From Actinomycetes bacterium (GTDB lineage: Bacteria; Actinomycetota; Actinomycetes; Actinomycetales; Microbacteriaceae): a stretch of 64,000 bases of DNA. The stretch covers positions 78,718-142,717 of the forward strand of contig JAEZHW010000055.1 in NCBI GenBank assembly GCA_023436775.1. Reading direction: 5' to 3'. Of the stretch, positions 43,957-53,213 are shown in pieces. The translations under genes and the position numbers were made by a program. Numbering within the stretch: the first letter of the stretch is position 1; every line of letters starts with the position of its first letter. The notes under the pieces were generated by a model. It had not been told where the DNA came from. It was given only the letters and a program-made list of their open reading frames with translations, and ran no database searches.

Positions 43957-45663
43957 GTGATCGAGGAACTGGCACTCGTTGGCGTCGTTGCCGTCCTAGT
44001 GATCGTTGCGGTGGCCTACTTCGCGCAGAAGCTCGGCGTCGCTGCGCCGGTGATCTTGGTGCTGTTGGGCATTGGCGTGAGCTTGCTGCCTGGCATGCCC
44101 GAGATCTTGATCGAGCCCGAGTGGATTCTCTATATCGTGCTCCCACCGATCCTGTATTCGGCTGCGGTGAACGTGCCCGTGATCGATTTCCGACGCGACT
44201 TTGGCACCATCGGCGCCTTGAGCGTCGGTCTGGTGATCATCTCGGCGTTCGGTACCGGCTTGCTGCTGTGGTGGATTATGCCTGACCTCGGCTTGCCTGC
44301 CGCCGTGGCGCTCGGCGCGGTCATTAGCCCGCCCGACGCAGTGGCGGCTACCGCGATCGGAAAGAAGCTCGGCTTGCCGCCGCGTCTTGTCACGATCCTG
44401 GAAGGCGAGGGGCTGGTCAACGACGCCACCGCGCTGGTGCTGCTGCGCACCTCGATTGCGGCGATGGCCGGCGCCTTCACCTTCTGGGGTGCTCTGGGCA
44501 CGTTCGTGTACGCAGCCTTTGTCGGTGTCGCGGTCGGTGTGGCGGTCGGCGCGTTCACCGTCGCGGTGCGATCCAAGATTCGTCAGCAGCCAGTGCTGAC
44601 CACAGCGATTTCCTTCGTCGTGCCATTCCTGGCATTCATCCCGGCGGAGGAACTCCACGCCTCGGGCGTGATCGCTGTCGTCACCGCCGGTCTGATTACC
44701 GGCCACCAGAGTGCCCGCCGCTTGGCAGCACAAGATCGGATCTCGGAACGCACGAACTGGCGTACTGCGCAGTTGCTGCTCGAGAACGGGGTCTTCCTAC
44801 TCATGGGGTTGGAACTGACGTCGGTGCTCAACGCCGTTGATCAGCGCGACCCGAGCATCGGCATCACCATCCTGATCGGTCTCATCCTGGTGGTGGCGCT
44901 GCTGGTGATGCGGATCGCATTCCTGGTTCCGGTCATCGGCGTGATGCGCCGTCGTCAGCGCCGTTCTGCGGAACTGGAACCGAAGCTCGACCGCATTCTC
45001 ACTCGCTTGGACTCGGCCCTGGCTACCGATGCGAGTGAGAAAGACCGGCGCCGCATGCAGTTCGCGCGCCGCCGACAGGCAGACATGCGCTTCCGTGTCC
45101 AGGAAGGACTGGGCTGGCGGGGTGGCCTCGTCCTTGGCTGGTCCGGAATGCGGGGCGTCGTCACGCTCGCAGCCGCGCAGTCGCTGCCCACCGACACGCC
45201 GCACCGCGCTGCGTTGGTGCTGATTGCCTTCACGGTGGCGATCATCACGCTGGTGCTCTACGGCGGTACGCTGCCGTTCTTGATCAAGGCGCTGGGGATT
45301 CGCGGCAGCGACGCCGAGCACACGCAGCGAGAGTTCGATCGCCTCTCCGGTCACATCGCCGAGGCCACGATCGCCTTCCTGGATGGCCCTGGTCTGCGCC
45401 GTGCTAACGGCGAACCCTTCAGCGCCGAGGCGGTGCAGTCAGAACGCGAGCGCGTCGCCCGCACCATGCAGAACATTCGTTCCCGCGCCGTCGAGCAGGT
45501 CAAGGGCGCACCCACCGAACTCGGTGAGTTGCGCCGTCTCGTGGCCGAGGCGCAGCAGGATGCGCTCATTGACGCACAGGAGACGGGCACCTTCTCCTCG
45601 CACACACTCGAGATCGCCCAGCAGGTGATGGACATCGAGGCGGCGCGGTTCCGCAGTCACTAG
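43957..45663 (+). CDS. Na+/H+ antiporter (CPA1, NhaP/NHE type)
   Basis: Monovalent cation/proton antiporter, plasma membrane. GTG 43957 follows GGGAG with a 6-nt spacer; a TTG at 43945 in frame is less likely. The 568-aa protein has ~12 membrane segments and the family motif SPPDAVAATAIGKKLGLPPR, LEGEGLVNDATALVLLRT (conserved ND), and GWSGMRGVVTLAAAQ. The C-terminal ~150 residues are cytoplasmic and helical. It is followed by a gap of ~200 bp to thrS. Confidence 0.9.
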   Translation: MIEELALVGVVAVLVIVAVAYFAQKLGVAAPVILVLLGIGVSLLPGMPEILIEPEWILYIVLPPILYSAAVNVPVIDFRRDFGTIGALSVGLVIISAFGTGLLLWWIMPDLGLPAAVALGAVISPPDAVAATAIGKKLGLPPRLVTILEGEGLVNDATALVLLRTSIAAMAGAFTFWGALGTFVYAAFVGVAVGVAVGAFTVAVRSKIRQQPVLTTAISFVVPFLAFIPAEELHASGVIAVVTAGLITGHQSARRLAAQDRISERTNWRTAQLLLENGVFLLMGLELTSVLNAVDQRDPSIGITILIGLILVVALLVMRIAFLVPVIGVMRRRQRRSAELEPKLDRILTRLDSALATDASEKDRRRMQFARRRQADMRFRVQEGLGWRGGLVLGWSGMRGVVTLAAAQSLPTDTPHRAALVLIAFTVAIITLVLYGGTLPFLIKALGIRGSDAEHTQREFDRLSGHIAEATIAFLDGPGLRRANGEPFSAEAVQSERERVARTMQNIRSRAVEQVKGAPTELGELRRLVAEAQQDALIDAQETGTFSSHTLEIAQQVMDIEAARFRSH

Positions 45664-45805
45664 GTTCTGGGCTTGAGCGGGCGGCGCAGTCGTGGACGCC
45701 TGCCGGGTCGGGCCGGCAGATGAGGACCGAGGTGTCTCGCGCGCGATCTGAACGGGCCGAAGCGGAATCGGACCGCCGATCCAGCGAGTAGTCCGGGCCT
45801 CGCAC

Positions 45806-45811
45806 TAGAAT
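45806..45811 (+). promoter_or_regulatory. Probable -10 element (TAGAAT) for thrS
   Basis: TAGAAT lies 60 nt before the thrS GTG. No T-box-type leader is present in the ~200 bp upstream of thrS. Confidence 0.45.
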
Positions 45812-45870
45812 CGGACTTTGTATGGTTTCCTGGCCCGATCGGGCCGTCCCAGTCCAAGGAGCGCCCCCTC

Positions 45871-47910
45871 GTGGCCGAATCGCAGCAGTCGGAACGTGCA
45901 ATCACCGTTGAAGCCCCGACCACCGGTACGGAGCTGTTCGGCACGGACCGGACAGTTGTGGCGATTCGCGTGGACGGCGTGCTTCGGGACCTCGTTGCGG
46001 AAGTGACGGTCGGCCAGGTCGTCGAGCCGGTGTTGATCAGTGAGCCGGATGGTTTGGACATTCTGCGCCACTCCACCGCGCACGTGCTCGCCCAGGCCGT
46101 GCAGCGCCTGTTTGACCCGGCCAAGCTTGGCATCGGCCCGCCGATCGTCGATGGCTTCTACTACGACTTCGATGTGCCCGAGGCGTTCACGCCCGAGGAC
46201 CTCAAGAAGCTTGAAGCCGAAATGGCCAAGATCGTGAAGGAAGGCCAGCACTTCCGTCGCCGCGTCGTCACGGACGATGAGGCTCGTGAACTGCTCGCCC
46301 ATGAGCCCTACAAGCTCGAACTCATCGGCCTGAAGTCGAAGGCTAGCGGTGACGACGTGCTCGGCGGTGACAACGAGAGCGTCGAGGTGGGCGCTGGTGA
46401 ACTCACTGTTTACGAGAACGTTAATCGCGATGGCGAGGTGGCCTGGTTCGACCTCTGCCGCGGCCCGCACGTGCCGAGCACCCGCATCATCGCTAACGGC
46501 TTTGCCCTGACCCGCGTTGCCGCGGCCTACTGGCGTGGCAGCGAGAAGAACAAGCAGCTACAGCGTGTCTATGGCACCGCCTGGCCGTCGAAGGATGAAC
46601 TGCGCGCCTACCAGGAGCGCCTGGAAGAGGCAGCCCGCCGCGACCACCGCAAGCTGGGCGTGGAACTGGACCTGTTCAGTTTCCCGGACGAGATCGGCTC
46701 GGGACTGTCGGTGTTCCACCCCAAGGGTGGCATCATCCGCTATGAGATGGAGCAGTACCTGCGCACGCAGCTCATCGCGCACGACTACGAGCTGGTGAAC
46801 ACGCCGCACATCACCAAGTCGCAGCTCTTCATGACCTCCGGCCACCTGCAGTGGTACGCGGACGGCATGTACCCGCCCATGCACTTGGACGAAGAGCACG
46901 ACGCGGATGGCAACATCACCAAGCAGGGTCAGGACTACTACCTGAAGCCGATGAACTGCCCGTTCCACCACTTGATCTTCCGTTCGCGCGGTCGCTCTTA
47001 CCGCGAACTGCCGCTGCGCCTGGCGGAGTTCGGTACCGTATACCGCTACGAGAAGAGCGGCACCCTCTCGGGTCTGACCCGCGTTCGTGGTCTTACTCAG
47101 GACGACGCGCACGTGTATGTGACCCGCGAGCAGGTCAAGGACGAGGTAGCCCGCCAGCTCGCCTTCGTGTTCGAGACGCTGCGTGGCTACGGCCTCAGCG
47201 ACTTCTACCTGGAACTGTCGACTAAGGACCCGGACAAGTATGTCGGTGACGACGCGATCTGGGATGAGGCGACCGAGACGCTGCGTGAGGTGGCGATCGC
47301 TTCCGGCCTGGAACTGGTTCCGGACCCGGGTGGCGCCGCGTTCTACGGCCCGAAAATTTCGGTGCAGGCCCGCGACGCGATTGGTCGTACCTGGCAGCTC
47401 TCGACGGTGCAGCTTGACTTCAACATGCCGGACCGATTCGAACTGGAATACACCGCCGCGGACGGTACCAAGCAGCGCCCGGTGCTGATCCACCGCGCTC
47501 TGCTCGGCTCGATCGAACGCTTCTTCGCCATCCTGCTCGAGCACTACGCTGGCGCCTTCCCGGTGTGGCTGGCTCCGGTGCAGGTGGTGGGCATTCCGAT
47601 CGCGGACGACTACGCGCCGTACTTGGCTGAATTTGCCGCCCGCCTCAAGAAGCGGGGCGTTCGGGCCGAGGTCGACGATTCGAGCGACCGCATGCAGAAA
47701 AAGATCCGAAACCAGGCAAAGCAGAAGGTCCCCTTCCTGCTCATCGCCGGTGAAGAGGACCGCTCGGCAGGCACCGTGAGTTTCCGGTTCCGTGATGGCA
47801 GCCAGCGCAACGGTGTGCCGCTGGACGAGGCGGAGGCGCTGATCCTCGGCGCGATCGCCAGTCACGCGCAGGTGCTGACCGCCGACGACCTCGCTGCGGC
47901 TCAGGCCTGA
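45871..47910 (+). CDS. thrS: Threonyl-tRNA synthetase
   Basis: Charges tRNA-Thr. GTG start with AAGGAG ~9 nt upstream. The 679-aa product has a short TGS domain ([20 protein letters not shown]), an editing domain ([25 protein letters not shown]), a class II catalytic core with [18 protein letters not shown] residues read here as [28 protein letters not shown] (motif 2 Cys), and the anticodon-binding domain ([17 protein letters not shown]). It precedes pdxS by 53 nt. Confidence 0.97.
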   Translation: MAESQQSERAITVEAPTTGTELFGTDRTVVAIRVDGVLRDLVAEVTVGQVVEPVLISEPDGLDILRHSTAHVLAQAVQRLFDPAKLGIGPPIVDGFYYDFDVPEAFTPEDLKKLEAEMAKIVKEGQHFRRRVVTDDEARELLAHEPYKLELIGLKSKASGDDVLGGDNESVEVGAGELTVYENVNRDGEVAWFDLCRGPHVPSTRIIANGFALTRVAAAYWRGSEKNKQLQRVYGTAWPSKDELRAYQERLEEAARRDHRKLGVELDLFSFPDEIGSGLSVFHPKGGIIRYEMEQYLRTQLIAHDYELVNTPHITKSQLFMTSGHLQWYADGMYPPMHLDEEHDADGNITKQGQDYYLKPMNCPFHHLIFRSRGRSYRELPLRLAEFGTVYRYEKSGTLSGLTRVRGLTQDDAHVYVTREQVKDEVARQLAFVFETLRGYGLSDFYLELSTKDPDKYVGDDAIWDEATETLREVAIASGLELVPDPGGAAFYGPKISVQARDAIGRTWQLSTVQLDFNMPDRFELEYTAADGTKQRPVLIHRALLGSIERFFAILLEHYAGAFPVWLAPVQVVGIPIADDYAPYLAEFAARLKKRGVRAEVDDSSDRMQKKIRNQAKQKVPFLLIAGEEDRSAGTVSFRFRDGSQRNGVPLDEAEALILGAIASHAQVLTADDLAAAQA

Positions 47911-47950
47911 ACAAATACTTTGCTCAGCCGTCGGTTGAGCGTGACGAACG

Positions 47951-47956
47951 TAGAAT
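47951..47956 (+). promoter_or_regulatory. -10 element TAGAAT for leaderless pdxS
   Basis: TAGAAT ends 7 nt before GTG 47964, the spacing of a leaderless transcript. No ribosome site is present. Confidence 0.5.
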
Positions 47957-47963
47957 GGATTTC

Positions 47964-48869
47964 GTGATGAGCACCCCCGAATCGACCCCGACCACCGGTA
48001 CCAGCCGGGTCAAGCGCGGCCTGGCTGAGATGCTGAAGGGCGGCGTCATCATGGACGTCGTCACCGCTGACCAGGCCAAGCTCGCCGAAGATGCCGGCGC
48101 TGTCGCCGTGATGGCGCTTGAGCGCGTGCCGGCGGACATCCGCGCCCAGGGTGGCGTGGCTCGGATGAGCGACCCGGATCTGATCGAGCAGATCATTGAC
48201 GCCGTGTCCATCCCGGTGATGGCGAAGGCCCGTATCGGTCACTTCGTCGAAGCCCAGGTGCTGCAGTCGCTGAAGGTGGACTACATCGACGAGTCCGAGG
48301 TGCTGAGCCCGGCGGACTACGTCAATCACATCGACAAGTGGCAGTTCAACGTGCCCTTCGTCTGTGGTGCCACGAACCTGGGTGAGGCGCTGCGTCGCAT
48401 CACCGAGGGTGCGGCGATGATCCGTTCCAAGGGTGAGGCCGGTACCGGCGATGTGTCCGAGGCCACGAAGCACATCCGTCAGATCACCAGCGAGATCCGT
48501 GCCCTCACCGCCCTGCGCGAGGACGAACTGTATGTCGCGGCCAAGGAACTGCAGGCTCCGTACGAGCTCGTCAAGGAAGTCGCCGAGACCGGCAAGCTCC
48601 CGGTGGTGCTGTTCACCGCTGGTGGTGTCGCTACTCCGGCGGACGCTGCGCTGGTGATGCAGCTCGGCTCGGACGGTGTATTCGTGGGCTCCGGCATTTT
48701 CAAGAGTGGCGACCCGGCCAAGCGCGCCGCCGCAATCGTCAAGGCAACCACTTTCTATGACGACCCGGACGTGATCGCCGAGGTCAGCCGTGGCCTGGGT
48801 GAGGCCATGGTCGGCATCAACGTCGCCGACGTGCCCGCGCCGCACCGCCTCGCTGAGCGCGGCTGGTAA
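47964..48869 (+). CDS. pdxS: Pyridoxal 5'-phosphate synthase subunit PdxS
   Basis: Synthase subunit that makes PLP from ribose 5-phosphate, glyceraldehyde 3-phosphate and ammonia from PdxT. GTG 47964 is chosen by its distance from the -10 box; ATG 47967 or 47955 are alternatives. The protein starts with a ~12-residue tail, then [36 protein letters not shown] and [15 protein letters not shown] with the active-site lysines, and ends [12 protein letters not shown]. Length ~301 aa is normal. pdxT follows directly. Confidence 0.97.
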   Translation: MMSTPESTPTTGTSRVKRGLAEMLKGGVIMDVVTADQAKLAEDAGAVAVMALERVPADIRAQGGVARMSDPDLIEQIIDAVSIPVMAKARIGHFVEAQVLQSLKVDYIDESEVLSPADYVNHIDKWQFNVPFVCGATNLGEALRRITEGAAMIRSKGEAGTGDVSEATKHIRQITSEIRALTALREDELYVAAKELQAPYELVKEVAETGKLPVVLFTAGGVATPADAALVMQLGSDGVFVGSGIFKSGDPAKRAAAIVKATTFYDDPDVIAEVSRGLGEAMVGINVADVPAPHRLAERGW

Positions 48870-48874
48870 CTCGT

Positions 48875-49462
48875 ATGACTGCGGCCTCGCCGCGAGTTGG
48901 TGTCCTCGCCCTCCAGGGTGACGTGCGCGAGCACGTGCAGGCGCTGGAGGCGCTGGGCGCCGATGTGGTGCGCGTTCGACGTGTGAGCGAACTCGATGCT
49001 GTGCAGGCGCTGGTGATTCCGGGTGGTGAGTCCAGCGTGATCGACAAGTTGTCGCGCACCTTCGGACTGTTCGATCCGATCCGGGAACGCCTCGCCGCTG
49101 GCATGCCTGCCTACGGCACCTGCGCCGGCCTCATCATGCTGGCCGACACCATCTTGGATGGCATCCCGGGCCAGCAGACCTTTGGCGGGTTGGACATTGT
49201 GGTGCGCCGGAACGCCTTCGGCGCCCAGGTTGACTCCTTTGAGGCGGACCTTGACATCGCCGAGCTCGGCGCCCCACCCGTGCATGCGGCATTCATCCGC
49301 GCACCCATCGTGGAGTCGGTCGGCCCGAAGGCTGAGGCACTGGCCTCGGTTCCGGATGGCCGCGTCGTCGCGGTTCGGCAGGGCCGACTCATCGGCACGA
49401 GTTTCCACCCCGAAATTACGGGCGAACTGCGCTTCCACCAGTTGCTGCTCGACTCGATCTAG
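48875..49462 (+). CDS. pdxT: Pyridoxal 5'-phosphate synthase glutaminase subunit PdxT
   Basis: Supplies ammonia from glutamine to PdxS. The 195-aa class I glutaminase has VGVLALQGDVREHVQALE, GGESSVIDKLSRTFG, the nucleophilic Cys83 in YGTCAGLIML and the His-x-Glu of TSFHPEITGE. It sits 5 nt after the pdxS stop. A T-run after its stop (tcgattttttctcg, 49464) has no clear stem. Confidence 0.96.
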   Translation: MTAASPRVGVLALQGDVREHVQALEALGADVVRVRRVSELDAVQALVIPGGESSVIDKLSRTFGLFDPIRERLAAGMPAYGTCAGLIMLADTILDGIPGQQTFGGLDIVVRRNAFGAQVDSFEADLDIAELGAPPVHAAFIRAPIVESVGPKAEALASVPDGRVVAVRQGRLIGTSFHPEITGELRFHQLLLDSI

Positions 49463-49518
49463 TCGATTTTTTCTCGCGCTCGGGCCCGTTCTGCGCGCTG
49501 CCGGGGTGTTCGGCGCAA

Positions 49519-49524
49519 TAGTAT
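49519..49524 (+). promoter_or_regulatory. -10 element TAGTAT for leaderless yebC
   Basis: TAGTAT ends 7 nt before the ATG at 49532, and TTCTTCT between them contains no ribosome site. This is the clearest leaderless arrangement in the window. Confidence 0.6.
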
Positions 49525-49531
49525 TTCTTCT

Positions 49532-50293
49532 ATGTCTGGACACTCTAAGTGGGCAACCACGAAGCACAAGAAGGCCGTGATCGACGCTAAGCGGGCCAAG
49601 AGCTTCGCCAAGTTGATCAAGAACATTGAGGTCGCAGCCAAGATCGGTGGCGCTGACCTCAGCGGCAACCCGACCCTGCAGGACGCAGTCATCAAGGCCC
49701 GGAAGACCTCGGTGCCGAACGACAACATCGAGCGTGCCATCAAGCGCGGTGCGGGTCTGACCGGCGAATCCGTGGAGTACCTCTCGATCATGTACGAGGC
49801 ATATGGCCCCAGCGGCGTCGCCTTCTTGATTGAGTGTCTGACCGATAACAAGAACCGTGCGGCCGCCGAGGTGCGCACCGCCTTGAGCCGCAACGGTGGC
49901 ACCCTCGCTGACCCGGGGAGCGTGGCCTACAACTTCTCGCGTAAGGGCGTGGTGTCGATCACCAAGACTGAGGGCGTCACCGAGGATGTAATCCTTGAGG
50001 CCGTCCTCGATGCGGGTGCCGAAGAAGTGATCGACCGTGGCCTCGGCTTCGAGGTCATCAGTGAACCGAGCGACCTGGTGGCCGTGCGCACCGCGCTGGC
50101 CGACGCTGGGATCGAATATGACTCGGCTGAAGCGGAGTTCGTCCCGGGCCTGCAGGTCGAGGTCGACATCGACACGGCTCGCAAGGTGTTCAAGCTGATC
50201 GACGCGCTCGAGGATTCGGACGATGTGCAGAACGTGTATGCCAACTTCTCGGTGAGCCCGGAAGTGCAGGCGCAGCTGGACGAAGAGGACTAA
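49532..50293 (+). CDS. yebC: YebC/PmpR-family protein
   Basis: Conserved bacterial protein with reported roles as a transcription regulator and as a translation factor that relieves stalling on proline stretches. The 253-aa protein begins [20 protein letters not shown], the family signature, and has [30 protein letters not shown] and [22 protein letters not shown]. Upstream of ruvC in Actinobacteria is its standard site. Confidence 0.97.
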   Translation: MSGHSKWATTKHKKAVIDAKRAKSFAKLIKNIEVAAKIGGADLSGNPTLQDAVIKARKTSVPNDNIERAIKRGAGLTGESVEYLSIMYEAYGPSGVAFLIECLTDNKNRAAAEVRTALSRNGGTLADPGSVAYNFSRKGVVSITKTEGVTEDVILEAVLDAGAEEVIDRGLGFEVISEPSDLVAVRTALADAGIEYDSAEAEFVPGLQVEVDIDTARKVFKLIDALEDSDDVQNVYANFSVSPEVQAQLDEED

Positions 50294-50404
50294 GTCCCCG
50301 CAACGCGTACGGTGGCGCGGCCTTCGGGTCGCGCCACCGCTGTGTCTCAGCACTCCGTCGTGGTCAGCGGGGGAGTCGTTGGGGTCACGACACGCGCCAG
50401 CATT

Positions 50405-50418
50405 CGAACATATGTTCG
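50405..50418. promoter_or_regulatory. SOS box (LexA operator) of ruvCAB
   Basis: CGAAC-ATAT-GTTCG is a perfect match to the LexA operator consensus (CGAACnnnnGTTCG) used by Actinobacteria and Firmicutes. It lies 22 nt before the ruvC ATG and would overlap the promoter, consistent with SOS induction of Holliday-junction processing. Confidence 0.85.
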
Positions 50419-50440
50419 GTTTCTATGGCACGATGGATCC

Positions 50441-51040
50441 ATGACGTCGGCCGCGCAGCGCATCCTCGGGATTGACCCGGGCCTCACTCGCTGCGGTTTC
50501 GGCATCATCGACGTCGCTCCGAACCGGCAACTCACGCTCGTGACGGTGGGGGTGCTCCGCACTCCGGCCGACGCGCCACCCGAGCAGCGCTTGCGAGCCA
50601 TCGCCGACGGGGTGCAGGACTTGATGGACCGGTACGCACCTGGCGTCCTCGCCATTGAACGCGTCTTTGCTCAGCACAATCGCAGCACCGTGATGGGAAT
50701 CGCGCAGTTGTCTGGCGCCCTGCTGGTGCAAGCGGCGCGGCAAGATCTCGCGGTGGCGATGCACACGCCCAGCGAGGTCAAGGCCGCTGTCAGCGGCTAT
50801 GGCGCCGCTGACAAGCAGCAGGTGGCCGCGATGGTGGCGCGCCTGCTGCGGTTGCCGGAACCACCGAAGCCTGCAGACGCCGCCGACGCCCTCGCCTTGG
50901 CCATCACGCATGCCTGGCGAGGCGGTGCCAGCGCCGCTGCTGGGGCCGCTCACCTGCCGCACCACGACACGCCCGCGCTCCGCGCCTGGCGCGCCGCAGC
51001 CCAGGCAGCGTCGTCGCGTCGCTCTAGGCTGGGAGCATGA
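50441..51040 (+). CDS. ruvC: Holliday junction resolvase RuvC
   Basis: Dimeric endonuclease that cuts Holliday junctions. The open frame reaches 50312, but the protein family begins at ATG 50441 (MTSAAQRILGIDPGLTRCGF). It is 199 aa, with acidic active-site residues in GIDPGLTRCG (Asp), AIERVFAQHN (Glu) and DAADALALAITHA (Asp-Asp). It is under an SOS box and its stop overlaps the ruvA start. Confidence 0.96.
   Translation: MTSAAQRILGIDPGLTRCGFGIIDVAPNRQLTLVTVGVLRTPADAPPEQRLRAIADGVQDLMDRYAPGVLAIERVFAQHNRSTVMGIAQLSGALLVQAARQDLAVAMHTPSEVKAAVSGYGAADKQQVAAMVARLLRLPEPPKPADAADALALAITHAWRGGASAAAGAAHLPHHDTPALRAWRAAAQAASSRRSRLGA
51025..51030 (+). promoter_or_regulatory. Possible internal -10 element (TAGGCT) before ruvA
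   Basis: TAGGCT ends 6 nt before the ruvA ATG (51037), the same distance as at the leaderless genes, but a GGGAG ribosome site is also present and the element lies within ruvC coding sequence. Confidence 0.3.
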
Positions 51041-51648
51041 TCGCCTTCGTCCGGGGCACCATCACAGTGCTTCAGCAGCAGCAGGTCGTTCTCGACGTCC
51101 AAGGGATTGGCTACGCGGTGCAGATTACGCCTCGTCTGTCCGCCTCCCTGCGCCATGGCGAGACGGTCTCACTGCACACCGCCCTCGTGGTCCGCGAAGA
51201 TGCCATGACCCTGTTCGGCTTCGCGGATCCCCAGGAACTGGCCGTCTTTGACCTGCTGATCGGTGTCTCTGGGGTTGGTCCGCGTTCGGCACTGGCAGTT
51301 CTTGGCACCTTAACCGTCGATGAGATCGCCCGTGCGATCGCGGCTGAGGATGACGCGCCATTCCGGAAAGTCAGCGGCATCGGTCCGAAGACGGCGAAAC
51401 TGATCATCGTCTCCTTGGCGGGCAAGCTCGTTGCCGCGGCGGATGATCAGGGCGCCGCGTTGCCGCCGGCAGCGGCGGATACGCAGCTTGCGGAACAGGT
51501 GCTGGTTGCGCTGGTCGGCCTCGGGTGGCCGGAACGGGTTGCTGCGGCGGCGCTCGATGAGGTGCTCGCCGAACAGGCACCGCAGACGGTCGCTGAGGCA
51601 TTGCGACTGACCTTGACCGCGCTGGGTCGTCCCGGGGTGACTCGATGA
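51037..51648 (+). CDS. ruvA: Holliday junction branch migration protein RuvA
   Basis: Binds Holliday junctions and recruits RuvB. The 203-aa protein has the N-terminal OB fold ([29 protein letters not shown]), the HhH pair ([35 protein letters not shown]) and a C-terminal domain III. It overlaps ruvC and ruvB by 4 nt each. Confidence 0.97.
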   Translation: MIAFVRGTITVLQQQQVVLDVQGIGYAVQITPRLSASLRHGETVSLHTALVVREDAMTLFGFADPQELAVFDLLIGVSGVGPRSALAVLGTLTVDEIARAIAAEDDAPFRKVSGIGPKTAKLIIVSLAGKLVAAADDQGAALPPAAADTQLAEQVLVALVGLGWPERVAAAALDEVLAEQAPQTVAEALRLTLTALGRPGVTR

Positions 51649-52652
51649 TCGAGGACCGACTGCTGCAGCCGAACGCGTCCTCGGATGCGGAAATCGCCTT
51701 CGAAGGCGCGCTGCGCCCCACCTCGCTGGACGAATTCGTGGGCCAGCAGAACGTGCGGGAGCAACTGTCGCTGCTGTTGAAGGCGGCCGAGGTGCAGGGG
51801 CGCGTCCCGGACCACATCTTGTTTGCCGGCCCACCCGGACTCGGCAAGACCACCTTGGCCATGATCGTCGCTCATGAAGGTGGGCGGCCGCTGCGGATGA
51901 GCAGCGGCCCGGCGATCCAGCACGCTGGCGACTTGGCGGCCCTGCTCTCGAGCCTGCTTCCAGGCGAGGTCCTATTCATCGATGAGATTCACCGTCTGGC
52001 GCGTTCGGCCGAAGAAATGCTCTACCTGGCGATGGAAGATTTCCGTATCGACATCATGGTGGGTAAGGGCGCCGGAGCTACCTCGGTCCCGCTCGAACTC
52101 GCGCCTTTTACGTTGGTCGGTGCCACAACCCGTGCTGGTTTGCTTCCGAGTCCGCTGCGTGATCGTTTCGGCTTCACCGGCCAGATGGAGTTCTATTCAC
52201 CCGAGGAACTCGAGTTGGTGCTCGCGCGGGCAGCGAGCAAATTGCACCTTGACCTCGAACCCGATGCGCTGAGCGAGATTGCGTTGCGTTCGCGGGGCAC
52301 GCCACGCGTGGCCAACCGCCTGCTGCGACGCGTGCGGGACTGGCAGCTCGTGCATCCCGGTACTACGGGGCATGATGCGGTCCGGCAAGCACTCGCGCTC
52401 TATGAAGTTGACGCCCGAGGCCTGGATCGCCTGGATCGCGCGGTACTGTCGGCCCTGGTGGATCGGTTCGCTGGGGGACCGGTGGGACTGTCAACCTTGG
52501 CGGTCGCTGTGGGGGAGGAACCGGAAACGATTGAGTCGGTGGTGGAACCGTTCCTGCTTCGGGAGGGCCTGCTAGTGCGCACCCCGCGCGGCCGCGCTGC
52601 CACGACCGCTGCGTGGCACCACCTGGGTCGACCGGCGCCCGACACGCCATGA
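51645..52652 (+). CDS. ruvB: Holliday junction branch migration DNA helicase RuvB
   Basis: Hexameric AAA motor that drives branch migration. The 335-aa protein has [19 protein letters not shown] (Walker A), [18 protein letters not shown] (Walker B), [18 protein letters not shown] (sensor/arginine finger region) and [21 protein letters not shown] overlap with ruvA gives a coupled ruvCAB operon under the SOS box. Confidence 0.97.
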   Translation: MIEDRLLQPNASSDAEIAFEGALRPTSLDEFVGQQNVREQLSLLLKAAEVQGRVPDHILFAGPPGLGKTTLAMIVAHEGGRPLRMSSGPAIQHAGDLAALLSSLLPGEVLFIDEIHRLARSAEEMLYLAMEDFRIDIMVGKGAGATSVPLELAPFTLVGATTRAGLLPSPLRDRFGFTGQMEFYSPEELELVLARAASKLHLDLEPDALSEIALRSRGTPRVANRLLRRVRDWQLVHPGTTGHDAVRQALALYEVDARGLDRLDRAVLSALVDRFAGGPVGLSTLAVAVGEEPETIESVVEPFLLREGLLVRTPRGRAATTAAWHHLGRPAPDTP

Positions 52653-52671
52653 GCAGGCTCGGCCGGTAACC

Positions 52672-52677
52672 TATAAT
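52672..52677 (+). promoter_or_regulatory. -10 element TATAAT for yajC-secD-secF
   Basis: A perfect TATAAT, 86 nt before yajC, between ruvB and yajC. It is the only full consensus -10 box I noticed and suggests a strong promoter for the Sec accessory genes. Confidence 0.6.
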
Positions 52678-52763
52678 CGAACCTGTTCCGCGCGCCCACC
52701 TCTGGGGGGAGTTCCCGGGCACCATCAATGCGGACCTCTGCGCCAGAAAGGCAATAACTTCCC

Positions 52764-53162
52764 ATGGCATTCAACAACGTTGTGACTACGCTGACCCTCG
52801 CCCAGACCGGCACCGGCGCCGGCACGGGAACGGGCGCGGCGGCCGACCCGCAGGGCTTTGACTTCATGTCGGTGATCCTGCTCGTGCTCGCTGGCGTAAT
52901 GGTGTTCTTCGTCTTCCGTAACTCGAAGAAGCGTCAGACTGAAGCCCTGAAGCTGCAGGACAGCGTGGTTCCGGGCGCCGAGGTGATGACGGGTAGCGGT
53001 ATCTTCGGTACCGTTGTTGCGATTGACCCGATTGACGAACTCAAGGTGCAGATCGAGACCAGCCCGGGCACGGTCCTCACGGTGCACCGTCAGGCGATCG
53101 CCAAGGTCGTGACGGCGGAGGAAGTTTCCGCCGACGACGCTGACGACACTGACGCGCGCTAA
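52764..53162 (+). CDS. yajC: Preprotein translocase accessory subunit YajC
   Basis: Small membrane subunit of the SecDF-YajC complex. The 132-aa protein has a Gly/Thr-rich N-terminus, one membrane segment (~35-51, MSVILLVLAGVMVFFVF), the basic stretch RNSKKRQ, and the conserved GAEVMTGSGIFGTVVAID. The C-terminus is acidic. secD follows by 51 nt. Confidence 0.95.
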   Translation: MAFNNVVTTLTLAQTGTGAGTGTGAAADPQGFDFMSVILLVLAGVMVFFVFRNSKKRQTEALKLQDSVVPGAEVMTGSGIFGTVVAIDPIDELKVQIETSPGTVLTVHRQAIAKVVTAEEVSADDADDTDAR

Positions 53163-53213
53163 CGACCCCGCCTGTCTGCACTGTTCACTGACGAATTAGA
53201 GGAGCCCCGACCC

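Noticed and set aside
45664..45870. T-box leader before thrS
   Set aside because: No conserved T-box sequence, specifier stem or terminator is visible in the ~200-bp gap.
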